DNA of 64,000 bases from NCBI RefSeq assembly GCF_963583255.1, contig NC_084815.1, positions 11,083,724 through 11,147,723 of the forward strand, read 5' to 3'. Position numbers and translations under genes: made by a program. Positions 43,122 to 54,309 of the stretch are shown here, one piece after another (the first letter of the stretch is position 1; every line of letters starts with the position of its first letter). Below the pieces are notes generated by a model that searched no databases, had not been told where the DNA came from, and saw nothing but the letters and a program-made list of their open reading frames with translations. The DNA comes from Pyrus communis (lineage: Eukaryota; Streptophyta; Magnoliopsida; Rosales; Rosaceae).

Positions 43122-45175
43122 ATACTAAACATAGCAGAATGTAACTAACGAAGAGAAGAGTTTAGGGACGCAAATCTGGTTATGGAGTGTAAATTCCCTC
43201 TTCTCCTTGGTGATTGCATTGAGGCTTGATGTTGTTGATTCCACAGGGGTTCCTCCCATCGTTGATTTTCCTTTGTGCTACTCTTGAAATGGGCAGCAGG
43301 ATTCTTTTGGTCTCCCCCGAAGGTCTGAGCTTACTCATTTGGTCTGTTTCTTTGTTCAATCTTTCCAATTCGTATTGAAAAGGGTTGGAGGATAACTCAG
43401 CCTAAGTTTGTCTCCACATGCTTCAATGTATCATTTTCACTTGCCTTACTCGCTCCCCTTTGCAGAAGTGGTCCCTTCTCTGGAAGTGTATCAACCGTTG
43501 AAGATGACTACTCGAGAGCAACGCTAGGTAAGCAATCAGGAATAGATTCCAGGCAGTTGGCTCCAGATCGGAAGACTGACTCCAAGTGCCGGCTGATTGC
43601 TTCTTTTACTTTGCCATGCGAGTAAGAACAAGGACAAAGAAAAAGACAGGGAAAGAGCATGATATGAGATACTTTTGCTTTTGACCTTGATGATATGAGA
43701 TACCTTTGCTTTTGAAGAAGCGGTGAATGAATCAGCATACTTCAATCCGCCGTTTCCTCCTGGGTCATCTGTACTCCAGGCATCTGGTATCATCTTTGGG
43801 GAAGAAGAAAGAATTGAGTATTTCGAAAGGCTTTGCTGGGAGTGCGCCCTCAGAGGTGAGAAAGAGTTGGGCATTTTCTTCAGGTTTGCCTTGCCATAAA
43901 AGACGAAGGTCGACATATATAGAGATAATAGCAAGTGGTGGTACTGTTCTTTTACCCTTTGTCGACAGATGTTTTGATCTCGCAAATCCGGCTTTTCGAA
44001 ATAGCAGGCGCCTCTTCGATTTCTGAACGACGCCCCTTCGATTTCTGAGCAGGCGCCCCTTTGCTTTCTGAAGGACACGTAGTAGTGCGGATGCGGCTCC
44101 TTTTGACAAAGCTGCACGCGTTTTCTGAAAAGCAGAGAAAGCGTCGCCGAACTTTGCGCTTGTCGGCTAAAGATGTGTAGTTGCGATGATGGCCTCCACG
44201 TGTTGTCTGAAAAGAAGAAATCTTTTGACAAAGTTGAACGCGTCTTCTGAAAAGCCGAGAAAGCGTCGCCAAAATTACGCCGGAAATTCCGACTTTTTGA
44301 ATCGGTGGACGCGTCGCCTTGGCTTTTTATAGAGCTATCGATCACCACAACAAACACACCCTGAAGATTTCCCATTCTTGAAAATCGACTCCGGCCCTTT
44401 GAGAATTAACTCCATCCACCCCATCTCTTTGAACACTTTTGAAAAATGGCAAACCCATCGAACCTTAGCTTAGAATTGAGTCTCAGCAGTGATACGGGCG
44501 CGCCGCATCAAGGTAACGTATGGCGCCCTTCTTTCTTATCTTCTAATGGTCCTCTTACAGGTGAAGACTCTGTGATGCAGGACGCCACAACAGCTACAAT
44601 AGTAGCTAGGAACCTCCTCACTCCAAAAGATAGTAGGCTGCTGTCAGGACGGTCCGATGAGTTGGCCGTTCAAGAGTCCCTCACACTTAGTGTTCAGTGT
44701 GCGAGTTCTGTGTCCAACATGGGCCAACGCCTGCTTGCCCGCTCCCGTTAGGTGGAATCATTGATGGCAGAGGTGGAAAGTCTCAAGCAGGAGGTCCAGC
44801 AGCTGAAGTATGAGAATAGAAGTTTGCACGTGCTTGCAAACAACTATTCGACGGGCATGAAGAGGAAGCTTGATGAACTGCAAGAGTTTGAAGGTCGGAT
44901 TCAAAGTGACCGTCAAAGGTTTTCGTCTTTCCTCCAGAGGCACCTTTTTCCTGGATCATCGAGCGCTTGGCCAAGTATTGAGGCCTGGAATGCTCCCGCT
45001 CCGATGCCTTCCTCTCCGATGCCTTCCGCTCCGATGCCTCCCGCTCCGATGCCTTCCGCTCCGATGTCTTCCGCTCCGATGTCTCCCGCTTCTATGCCTT
45101 CCGCTTCGACGCCTCGTAGTGGGGCTTCACGCAAACATCCTTTGTGAATGCTCCATCTTTCTCCATGTTTAGTAT
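43122..45175 (+). other. Antisense cassette, copy 5 (in the host element)
   Basis: Edges: ATACTAAACATAGCAGAA (43122-43139) and TTCTCCATGTTTAGTAT (45159-45175), inverted with one mismatch and one gap. It contains the promoter-like repeats and a nonsense-mutated antisense ORF, then a T-tract. Confidence 0.68.
44446..45147 (+). pseudogene. Antisense ORF (aORF), copy 5, with a premature stop
   Basis: The frame matches the other copies (MANPSNLSLELSLSSD start) but codon 102, CAG (Gln) elsewhere, is TAG at 44749-44751. This is a C-to-T change in a CHG context, as expected from deamination of methylated cytosine. The rest of the frame, including the coiled coil and a long PMPSAPMPPAPMPSA-type tail, stays open to 45147. 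It is a recent single-hit pseudogene, or it makes only the N-terminal 101 residues. Confidence 0.8.
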
Positions 45176-45210
45176 CTTTTTTTTTTTTTTTTTTTTTTTT
45201 TTTCAACAAA

Positions 45211-46227
45211 TCAAACGGCATGGAATTGGTCTTTGAATGGGCGGTGATACTTGAAATGATCCGGTAATAGTTTAAATTCTAGAGTGGATGCCTGAATCAT
45301 TAACGACATATTAGTATAAAAGAAAATTGAAATTCGGGGAGGCGGCTTACCTTTGTGTTCCGACAAGAACTTAAGAATAAACACCCCTTCGAAAGGTATG
45401 ACTTGTCCCGTGTCATAAAATCCAACTTCTTTGGGAATTGTGGTTTCAATTATGTCCTCTTTGATGCCTTCATGAAATTCCCTACTTTGCACCTTTGGAA
45501 GGGGTTCCAAGATGTCTTTTTCACCTTCTTCTTCCTTGGAAGTCATGAATCTGCAAGGAATAGGGATATTTGTTGGAACGGGGTTAAAAATAATGAAATT
45601 TGGAACAGCCATACCTGAATTAGATGGCATAGGAGCAATAGGTGCCTCCGGTAAAGGTGTTTCCACCCTTGCCGTGGGCTGGGTGTATTCCTCTTCCTTG
45701 TGATTTGATTTTGATGGTTGAGGGTCCATTCCAACCTCTTTGTCACTTCTCAACATGATTTCCTTGGCAGTTTCAAATTCTCCCTTCGGATTTGCAATGG
45801 TTGAACTAGGGAGTTCGCCTTGGTCTCGAAACTGTCCTACGAACTCCGCGATCTGCCCAATTTGCATTTCCAAGTGGTCCAACCTTTTGTCTTGATTTTG
45901 GCCCTCCTTGACTTGATTTTGTGAGCCCTGCACCAAACAAATTAATTCATTAAGCTTTTGATTATAATCTATTGACGAACTTGAGTTTGGTTGGGCATAT
46001 TGAATATGAGGTGGCTGCCAATATCCTTCTTGTTGAACATTTTGAGGTTCCCACCACATAGAAGTTGAATGATCACTCCAATCCGAATTGTAAGTATTGG
46101 AAAACACGTTATTCCTTGATTGAAGATCAAATATATCAATGCTTTGCATTTGGGACCTTTCCATGAGCTGTGACAAAAGAGAAGCATTATCAAGTGCCAT
46201 GTTGTGCTTCTCTAGCACAAAACACAA
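45211..46227 (-). CDS. Rearranged gag-like ORF, 338 aa, in-frame deletion derivative
   Basis: This is a long open frame in the gag position of the host element. Segments match the intact polyprotein in order: NVFSNTYNSDWSDH to residues about 362-377, MQIGQIAEFVGQFRDQGELPS to about 456-480, a SKEEEGEKDILE segment to about 557-570, and LEFKLLPDHFKYH to about 869-881. The capsid-like region, zinc knuckle and protease active site are gone. Several internal deletions have kept the frame open, which is unusual for decay. It may be a short Gag-linker-derived protein or an accidental open frame. The start could also be the Met at codon 10 (MALDNASL). Neighbours are the cassette (antisense) and the primer-binding site. 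Confidence 0.5.
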   Translation of the reverse strand: MCFVLEKHNMALDNASLLSQLMERSQMQSIDIFDLQSRNNVFSNTYNSDWSDHSTSMWWEPQNVQQEGYWQPPHIQYAQPNSSSSIDYNQKLNELICLVQGSQNQVKEGQNQDKRLDHLEMQIGQIAEFVGQFRDQGELPSSTIANPKGEFETAKEIMLRSDKEVGMDPQPSKSNHKEEEYTQPTARVETPLPEAPIAPMPSNSGMAVPNFIIFNPVPTNIPIPCRFMTSKEEEGEKDILEPLPKVQSREFHEGIKEDIIETTIPKEVGFYDTGQVIPFEGVFILKFLSEHKGKPPPRISIFFYTNMSLMIQASTLEFKLLPDHFKYHRPFKDQFHAV

Positions 46228-46321
46228 ATCAAAAACTAAAACTAAAATACATAACAGAAACTAAAACTAAAACTAATAAGAAAACGAAAATAACAATCCA
46301 AAGGATTAGCAAAGTTGCTAA

Positions 46322-46339
46322 TCCCCGGCAATGGCGCCA
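46322..46339 (-). other. Primer-binding site of the host element
   Basis: The + strand TCCCCGGCAATGGCGCCA has one mismatch to the tRNA-Asp 3' end. It lies 5 bp from the LTR. Confidence 0.86.
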
Positions 46340-46344
46340 AAATT

Positions 46345-48632
46345 TGATGCGAGATTTATACGCACACAAATTAAACCCTCTTTTCGTCAAATTGTAGTAT
46401 ATGTATAAGTAGGGATCGTTCTAGACCGGGGATTAGGAGGGATTGTTAACCACTTGGATTTGACTCAAAAACGTAAAATAACAATATGAAACACTATACT
46501 AGACTCAAAGAATGCAAAACTAAACTTTTAAACACTAAAACAAACGAAAAGACTCAAACATCACCCAAAACACTCAAAACTGCCTTAAAATCACTTTCTG
46601 GGCAGTTTTGAGCACTTTGGTGAATTTGGACGAATTTATGTAACAAATTTAATCACAACACTTATAAACACAAACTAAATTGATTTCTAACTAATTCGAC
46701 AAGAAAGTAAAGGGGGATTTTGGTTTTGACGAATTTAAATTAAAAGAACAGATTGTAAGTAAAAACAGATTGTAAAGATGAATGTGATGAAATGGAATGA
46801 ATGGATGATAGAATAGCTAAGGGGTTCATCTCCATACATGTTACACTTGCATAATAAAACGATTTCCAATTGCATTTCAATAAACCATGAATTCTCAACG
46901 CTCCAAGTTAATTAGGTCCGCTTAAATTAACTTTCAAATCTTCCTAACGTTATTGAATTGGATGATTGCATACGACAACCCAAAACATTCCCCACAAGTC
47001 CCCTACATGATTGCATAATAGAGATACAAGCAAGAATCATTACGCTCTATGAAAATTATAAGTGTTGACGAGGCATTCGTTACTATGGAATACGCATGAA
47101 ACTTATGCCAAGAATTCGTTTAACGCGATTGTTTATAAGCAACCTCCACTACTTGTGAATATAAGTTTGTAACTATTAGGTGAAACTCACTTATATTCTA
47201 GCGTCATATTCATGCATGAAAATTAAGTGTGCACTCTCAATAAACATACATAAATAAGTTATCAATCAAACAATTAAACGAATTGAATCCACAACTTATG
47301 AAACGCAATTAGAAGTAATCAAATCAAAATGCAAGCATAAACATATATTTCGAATTCCCCCCTAGCCAAGGGGGGTTTAGTTGAATTTAAACATTGGAAT
47401 CAAAGAAACACCTAAACATTCCAACAACTCAAACTTGAATTGTATGAACGTGTAGGCCCTCTTCTCTTCCATTCCTCATTCGTACAAAACAAAGAGTATT
47501 GAAATTAAACATTGAAATCAAAGAAACACCTAAACATTCCAACAACTCAAACTTGAATTGTATGAACGTTTAGGCCCTCTTATCTTCCTCTTCGTTGTAG
47601 CACAAGGTCTAAGGATAGTTTGATGGTGTGAATGGTTTGGGGAGTGGTTGGAGTGGCTGCAATGGAGGAGAAAAGTGTTTTGGTGGCTGCTGCAAGGGTG
47701 TGGAGAGGTTTTGACGAATTTCTGGAATATGGAAGAGTGAATGGAAGAATGTATGAGAATTTCTGAATATTGTGTGAAGTGTGTATGGTTTTTATAGGGA
47801 GATGAATGGATGGGAGAGGGAACATGACAGCTAGGTTAAGTGAATGCTTGTGCAATGTAGGAAATCTGATGGGAGAAAGGTGGATGCATGTGTTGGCTGA
47901 TTTAAAGAATGTGAGGGAATGATGAAAGGGGAAACATGACAGCTAGGATGAAAGCATGTGGAGTGCATGTGCAATGTTTTAAAGGATGGAATGCATGTGA
48001 ATATGCTAGAAATCTGATGGGAATGAATGATTAAATGTGAATGGCTGATTAGAATGTAGGGTGCATGTGGGTTAGAAATGCATGTGGGTGAATGTTTGAA
48101 TGATTAAAGGGGAAGCATGACAGCTAGGTTGGTTGGTGGCTGCCATGGAGGTGTGGAATGATGGAATTGCACAAGGGGAATGCATGTGCACGGTTTTGGT
48201 GTGGAGAAATGATTATGGATGCATGTGTTGAATGATTTCTTGGTGAGGGATGTGGAGTGGCTGGAATGATGAAAGAATAAAGGGTGCATGTGGGTTAATT
48301 AATTAAAGGGAGTGCATGTGCAATGTTGTTGTTGGTGCAATGATGGAGGAACAAGTGCATGTGGCTGAAATGTGGAAGGTGTGTGGCTACTTCAAGTAGG
48401 AATCCTTGTGACATCAACTCTTCAATTTCGTCCATTCCTTTTGCTCCAAGTATAAGTTATCCCTTCCAAGTCCAATTTTGCTCCAAAATGCTCCAAAATG
48501 CATCTTTTTGCTTCCTTAGCCACATGAACCTAAAAACACACGAAAATGGCTTAAACGCCAAAAACAACTATGAATTAACAATATAAATGCACGAAAACAA
48601 GCTAAGTAAGTCGCCTAAATATGCTCCTATCA
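46345..48632 (-). repeat. 5' LTR of the host element (2288 bp)
   Basis: It starts TGATGCGAGATTTATACG and ends CTCCTATCA. It carries the stem-loop, two palindromes and TGCATG-rich U3. The end subtype differs from 22117-22575. It is followed directly by a broken + strand LTR. Confidence 0.88.
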
Positions 48633-50104
48633 CTCCCTAAAACCGTGCACATGCTATCACCATGCATCCATATGCACTTGTTCCCCTTTCATCATTCCCT
48701 TTATTCTTTCATCATTCCATCCACTCATTCATCAAACCACTCCCATCCATTTCATCATTGCAAACATTCAAACAAACACCACACAATGCCGTGGCTCCTA
48801 TCCCATTTCCAGATTTCCCCTTTGCATTTCCCCTTCATAAATCAGCCACATGCACTTTAATCATTCAATCACACCAACACACATTCAATCTCCAACCTTT
48901 GCCGTGCATTACTCTTCAGATTTCCAAGACATTCACATGCATTCATCATCATTCTCCCTTGCATTTCAGACACATTCACTCCCCCTTACCTTGTGCCGTG
49001 ACTTCCCCTTCTTTCCAATATAATACACCTTGCATTTCACATGCATTCCATCTTTTAATTTAATCACATGCACATTCACCTTGCATTTGCAGAAAATCCA
49101 CTTCATAACACATGCATCTTGGCAGATTTCACATGCACTCATGCACATTCACCTTAATCATTCACATAGCATTAATCCACATGCATTTCCACCTAGATTT
49201 CCACCTCACAACCACCAGAAATCAACCAAAACCGTGCATTCCCTTTCATTTCTGTCAAAGCACATGCATTTCCACCCTTTAATCACATGCACAAACAGCA
49301 CATGCATCTCCCATCACCATTTCAGATTTCCACCAAGTTCCTAGCTGTCATGTTCCCCCCATTTCACCTATAAATACTCATTCATTCATTCTCATTGATG
49401 ACACAATTCATTCACAACAGAAATTGGTCCCTTGGGGCCGTGCCCTTCACAAACACCATCCATTCCATTCATACACTTCATCCATTGCAGAAATGTAGAC
49501 CATAAACCCCCCTTTGTGCCGTGAGTCTTCCCTACAAATCCAAACACCATCCTTCCATTCCTCCACCACTACCCAAACCATTCACACCATCAAACTATCC
49601 TTAGACCTTGTGCTACAACGAAGAGGAAGATAAGAGTGCCTAAACGTTCATACAATTCAAGTTTGAGTTGTTGGAATGTTTAGGTGTTTCTTTGATTTCT
49701 ATGTTTAATTTCGATACTCTTTGTTTTGTACGAATGAGGCAAGGAAGAGAAGACTGCCTAAACGTTCATACAATTCAAGTTTGAGTTGTTGGAATGTTTA
49801 GGTGTTTCTTTGATTCTCTTTGTTTTGTATCATAAGGAACTAAACTCCCCCTTGGTTGGGGGGTGATTCGAATATATGTTTATGCTTGCATTTTGATTTG
49901 ATTACTTCTAATTGCGTTTCATAAGTTGTGATTCAATTCGTTTAACCGTTTTATTGATAACTTATTTATGTATGTTTATTGAGAGTGCACGCTTAATTTT
50001 CATGCATGAATATGACGCTAGAATATAAGTGAGTTTCACCTAATAGTTACGAACTTATATTCATAAGTAGTGGAGGTTGCTTATAAACAATCGCGTTAAA
50101 CGAA
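48633..50104 (+). repeat. Broken + strand LTR, left part
   Basis: LTR sequence in + sense without its TGATAGG start: CATGCA-rich U3, TATA box CCTATAAATAC at 49367-49377, palindromes near 49639 and 49758, and the stem-loop near 49850. It stops at GCGTTAAACGAA, where the next element begins. Its far end is probably 56955-57101. No gene. Confidence 0.8.
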
Positions 50105-52661
50105 TGATACGAGATTTATACGCACACAAATTAAACCCTCTTTTTGACAATTGTAGTATAGATATAAGTAGGGATCGTTCTGGACCGGGGATTAGGAGGG
50201 ATTGTTAACCACTTGGATTTGACTCAAAAACGTAAAATAACAATATGAAACACTATACTAGACTCAAAGAATGCAAAACTAAACTTTAAAACACTAAGAC
50301 AAACCAAAAGACTCAAAACAACACAAACACACTCAAATCTGCCTGAAAACCACTTTCTGGGCAGATTTGAGCACAAACACAAATTTGGACGAAATTAAGT
50401 AATAACTTGACTCAAGAACGTAAAAACACAATATAAAACACTAAACTAACTCAAAGAATGTAAAACTAAACACTTAAAACATTAAAACAAACCAAAAGAC
50501 TCAAACATCACCCAAAACACTCAAAACTGCCTTAAAATCACTTTCTGGGCAGTTTTGAGCACTTTGGTGAATTTGGACGAAATTGGGAAATAAAATGAAT
50601 CAAAACACTTAAAAGCACAAACTAAATTGATTTCTAACTAAATTGGACATTAAAGTAAAGGGGGATTTAGATTTATACGAAAATTGAAATAACAAAACAA
50701 GTTAATAAACGAAACAGATTGTAAAACGAATTTGATGGAATGGAATGAATGGATGATAGAATGGCTAAGGGGTTCATCTCCATACATGTTATACTTGCAT
50801 AATAAAATGATTTCCAATTGCATTTCAATAAACCATGAAACTCAACACCCCGGGTTAACCGTGATGCACTAATTAACCTTCAAATCTTCCTAACGTTATT
50901 GAATTGGATGGGTTAGCGCATACAACAATTCAAAACAGTCCCCACAAGTCCTCAACATGAATGCATAGAAGAGATACAAGCAAGAATCATTACGCTCTAT
51001 GAAAATTATAAGTGTTGACGAGGCATTCGTTACTATGGATTGCATGAAACTTATGCCAAGAATTCGTTTAACGCGATTGTTTATAAGCAACCTCCACTAC
51101 TTGTGAATATAAGTTCATAACAATTAGGTGAAACTCACTTATACTCTAGCGTCATATTCATGCATGAAAATTAAGCGCGCATTCTCAATAAACATACATA
51201 AATAAGTTATCAATCAAACGGTTAAACAAATTGAATCCACAACTTATGAAACGCAATTAGAAGTAATCAAATCAAAATGCAAGCATAAACATATATTTCG
51301 AATCCCCCCCCTAGCCAAGGGGGGTTTAGTTGAATTTAAACATTGGAATCAAAGAAACACCTAAACATTCCAACAACTCAAACTTGAATTGTATGAACGT
51401 TTAGGCCCTCTTCTCTTCCATTCCTCATTCGTACAAAACAAAGAGTATTGAAATTAAACATTGAAATCAAAGAAACACCTAAACATTCCAACAACTCAAA
51501 CTTGAATTGTATGAACGTTTAGGCCCTCTTATCTTCCTCTTCGTTGTAGCACAAGGTCTAAGGATAGTTTGATGGTGTGAATGGTTTGGGGAGTGGTTGG
51601 AGTGGCTGCAATGGAGGAGAAAAGTGTTTTGGTGGCTGCTGCAAGGGTGTGGAGAGGTTTTGACGAATTTCTGGAATATGGAAGAGTGAATGAATGAGTA
51701 TGAATGCAATGGATGCTTATTTATAGGTGAAATGGGGGGAACATGACAGCTAGGAGGGAATGTGGCTGCATGTGCAAGGGGACAATCTGAAAATGCATGT
51801 GAAAGCATGTGTTGGCTGCAATGATGAAATGGATGGGAGTGCATGTGGCTTAATTAATTAAAGGGAGTGCATGTGCAATGTTTTAAAGGATGGAATGCAT
51901 GTGAATATAATGGAAATCTGATTTATTTGAAGATGCATGTGCAATGAAGTGGAATGACAGCTAGGTTATGATGATGAATGCATGTGGCTGATTTAATTGA
52001 ATAGGAAGGCATGTGGATTTAATGGTTTAAAGGGTGAATGCATGTGGATGCATGTGTTGATGAATGGGATTGTGGAGTGGCTGGAATGATGAAAGAATAA
52101 AGGGTGCATGTGGGTTAATTAATTAAAGGGAGTGCATGTGCAATGTTGTTGTTGGTGCAATGATAGAGGAACAAGTGCATGTGAATGCATGGTGATAGCA
52201 TGTGCACGGTTTTGGTTGGAATGATGGCAGATTGTGAAAACATGTGAATGCATGTGTTTGATGAATGATAAGTGGTGAATGATATGATAAGTGATAAGTG
52301 GTGAATGATAAGTAATGGGAGCATGTGAGGGAATGAATAATGAATGCATGTGTATGGTTTTGGGAGAAAGGTGGAGATGCACGGCATAAGGGAATTGGAA
52401 GGTTTAAATGTCCTAAAACTAAAGGGAACAAAGTTCCAACACTTTGGTCTTCAATTTCGTCCAACATTTTGGCGCCAAGCATAAGCTATCCATCCTTAGC
52501 CCAAAAGTGCTCCAAAAGTCTCCAAAATGCATCTTTTTGCTCCTTTAGCCCTTTGGACCTACAAACACACGAAAATAGCTTAAAGGACTAAAATAACTAA
52601 AGAAACATAACGTAAATGCACGAGAACAAGCCATTTAAGTCGCATGAATATGCTCCTATCA
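50105..52661 (-). repeat. 3' LTR of the mini-element
   Basis: It starts TGATACGAGATTTATACG. It contains a doubled segment around 50300-50600 (two ...CTTTCTGGGCAG... copies) that makes it longer than the other LTRs. TATA box near 51715 and dense TGCATG at about 51770-52350. Open frames here are not genes. Confidence 0.9.
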
Positions 52662-54309
52662 AATACCCCCACACTTATCTTTTGCTAGTCCTCGAGCAAA
52701 ACAAAACAACAAAAGAACACGAAACTAGACAAAACGAACAAAACACAACCTGCACCTTCCAACAATCGTCTCACGGATTTCCAATGCACATGACAAGTTA
52801 AAAATCATTAGTCCCATAGATTTTAGTCATCTTCACACTTGAATACATTCTTAATCATAGTCACCACATACTAATTCACAATTAAGCATTTAAAACCATG
52901 TTTTGAATGTAGTAACATGCCTTAGAGAATTTGCTCAATTCCTTACTAGATGTACTTTCGTTTTTTTTACACAGATTTTCTGACTACACTCCCTACACTA
53001 GGTATATGTGAGAAGATTGATGTAAACATGTAGACGAACACTCACATATGTTATAACAAGGAAAGCATTTTCTGGAATTATTAACATGTATATATATGAT
53101 CTCATGAATGGAATGCCACTACTTAGAACGAGAACCAGTGATTCCATAAGCTCATATCAATTCCAAACTCCACATTTTGAAACACATAACGATCAAGATA
53201 GAAGCATACGGGTTGAAACAGGGCTAAAGGTGTTTGGCTAACAAAGAAGGGATATGGAAAACAAAGGTTCTTAAAGAAATAGCGAGCAAAGCATTTGAAT
53301 TAACGTAGAATTCACTTTTGAATGAAAACTCAATCTTTTGAACAACAAGGGGGAACAAACTCTTTTTCCTTTCTTTCTTTTCTTTTCTGTTTTTCTTTTT
53401 CATATGTTTTTCACAATTTTTTTTTTCTTTTTCTTTTGACTCTCAAAACATACATAAACACTTAAGAACAAAACATTCTCTCCCCCACACTCATTTTCTT
53501 TCATAATGTACTCAAAAGGAATTCATTTAAGTCATGCTCACTATCTTTTAAGAACAAAGGTGTGGACTGTCGTATACTAGGCTAGGTGAGGATAATGTGG
53601 TTAAACAAAGAATAAAGGCTAAACAAGGCTCAACGGGGTTAAAACTTACAACAAATACGAAATATGGGAAGTAAGGCTATTTGGCTATGGTGGCAACTAC
53701 ACAACTTCATCTTGATATATGTTATGCAATTCAATGTCATGCTTTGAATGAAACGGACATAAGTTCTAGCATTTAGTTCTATCATGATACAATTGCATTC
53801 TAAGTAGCAACCAAGCAAGGAATAATGAGATCATGCAACAACTTTAGAAAACAAAGAATCACAGAAAATAACTCTCCAAAGAAGGTAATGGCTCGAGTCT
53901 CACAGGGTTGTAGCGTTTGTTTGAGTTCCTTCCTTCAAGCATGTTACAAAAACGAATTTTTCTTTTATGATTGCATGTGAAGTCATACATTATAACCATA
54001 TCCAAGCATATACCAAGAGTAAATCAAACTTTTCTCTATGTTTATAACTCTTTTTAACAGTCATGCAATTACAAACCAAATCCTTATCATTGTGTTGGAA
54101 GGTACCCTAAGACACAAACACACAAAAACGACTCAAAACACTCTTTTTAGGCTTTTTAAAACATGTTTTTCAACTTTTTATGTGATTTTCCAAGTTATAA
54201 AACAAAACATACTAAAAGCACTCTAAGACAACTTAAAAACACCTTAAAACAGCAAGGAACAACATTTGAAGTAATGGGTGATAAAATCCCCGGCAACGGC
54301 GCCAAAATT
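52662..54309 (-). other. Non-coding interior of the mini-element
   Basis: Polypurine tract at 52662-52677, a second CCCTCCCCCACACTC near 53480, pyrimidine tracts near 53370-53440, and a primer-binding site at 54287-54304. No coding sequence. Confidence 0.8.

Larger units (their letters stand above)
22117..48632 (-). mobile_element. Host Athila-like element interrupted by three insertions
   Basis: The pieces 22117-22575 (LTR end), 22576-22750, 37209-38199, 40170-40769, 43080-46344 (interior) and 46345-48632 (LTR) read in order as one - sense element once three TSD-flanked insertions are removed. The junction sequences match the uninterrupted interiors at 9651, 10569 and 11181. It keeps an antisense cassette and a rearranged gag frame but no protease, RT or integrase. 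The two LTR ends are of different subtypes, so it may be a recombinant. Confidence 0.72.

Noticed and set aside
43536..44375. 279-codon - strand frame in the cassette of copy 5
   Set aside because: In copies 2-4 the same region is broken into shorter frames by stops and shifts. No domain is recognisable, and it overlaps the putative promoter repeats.
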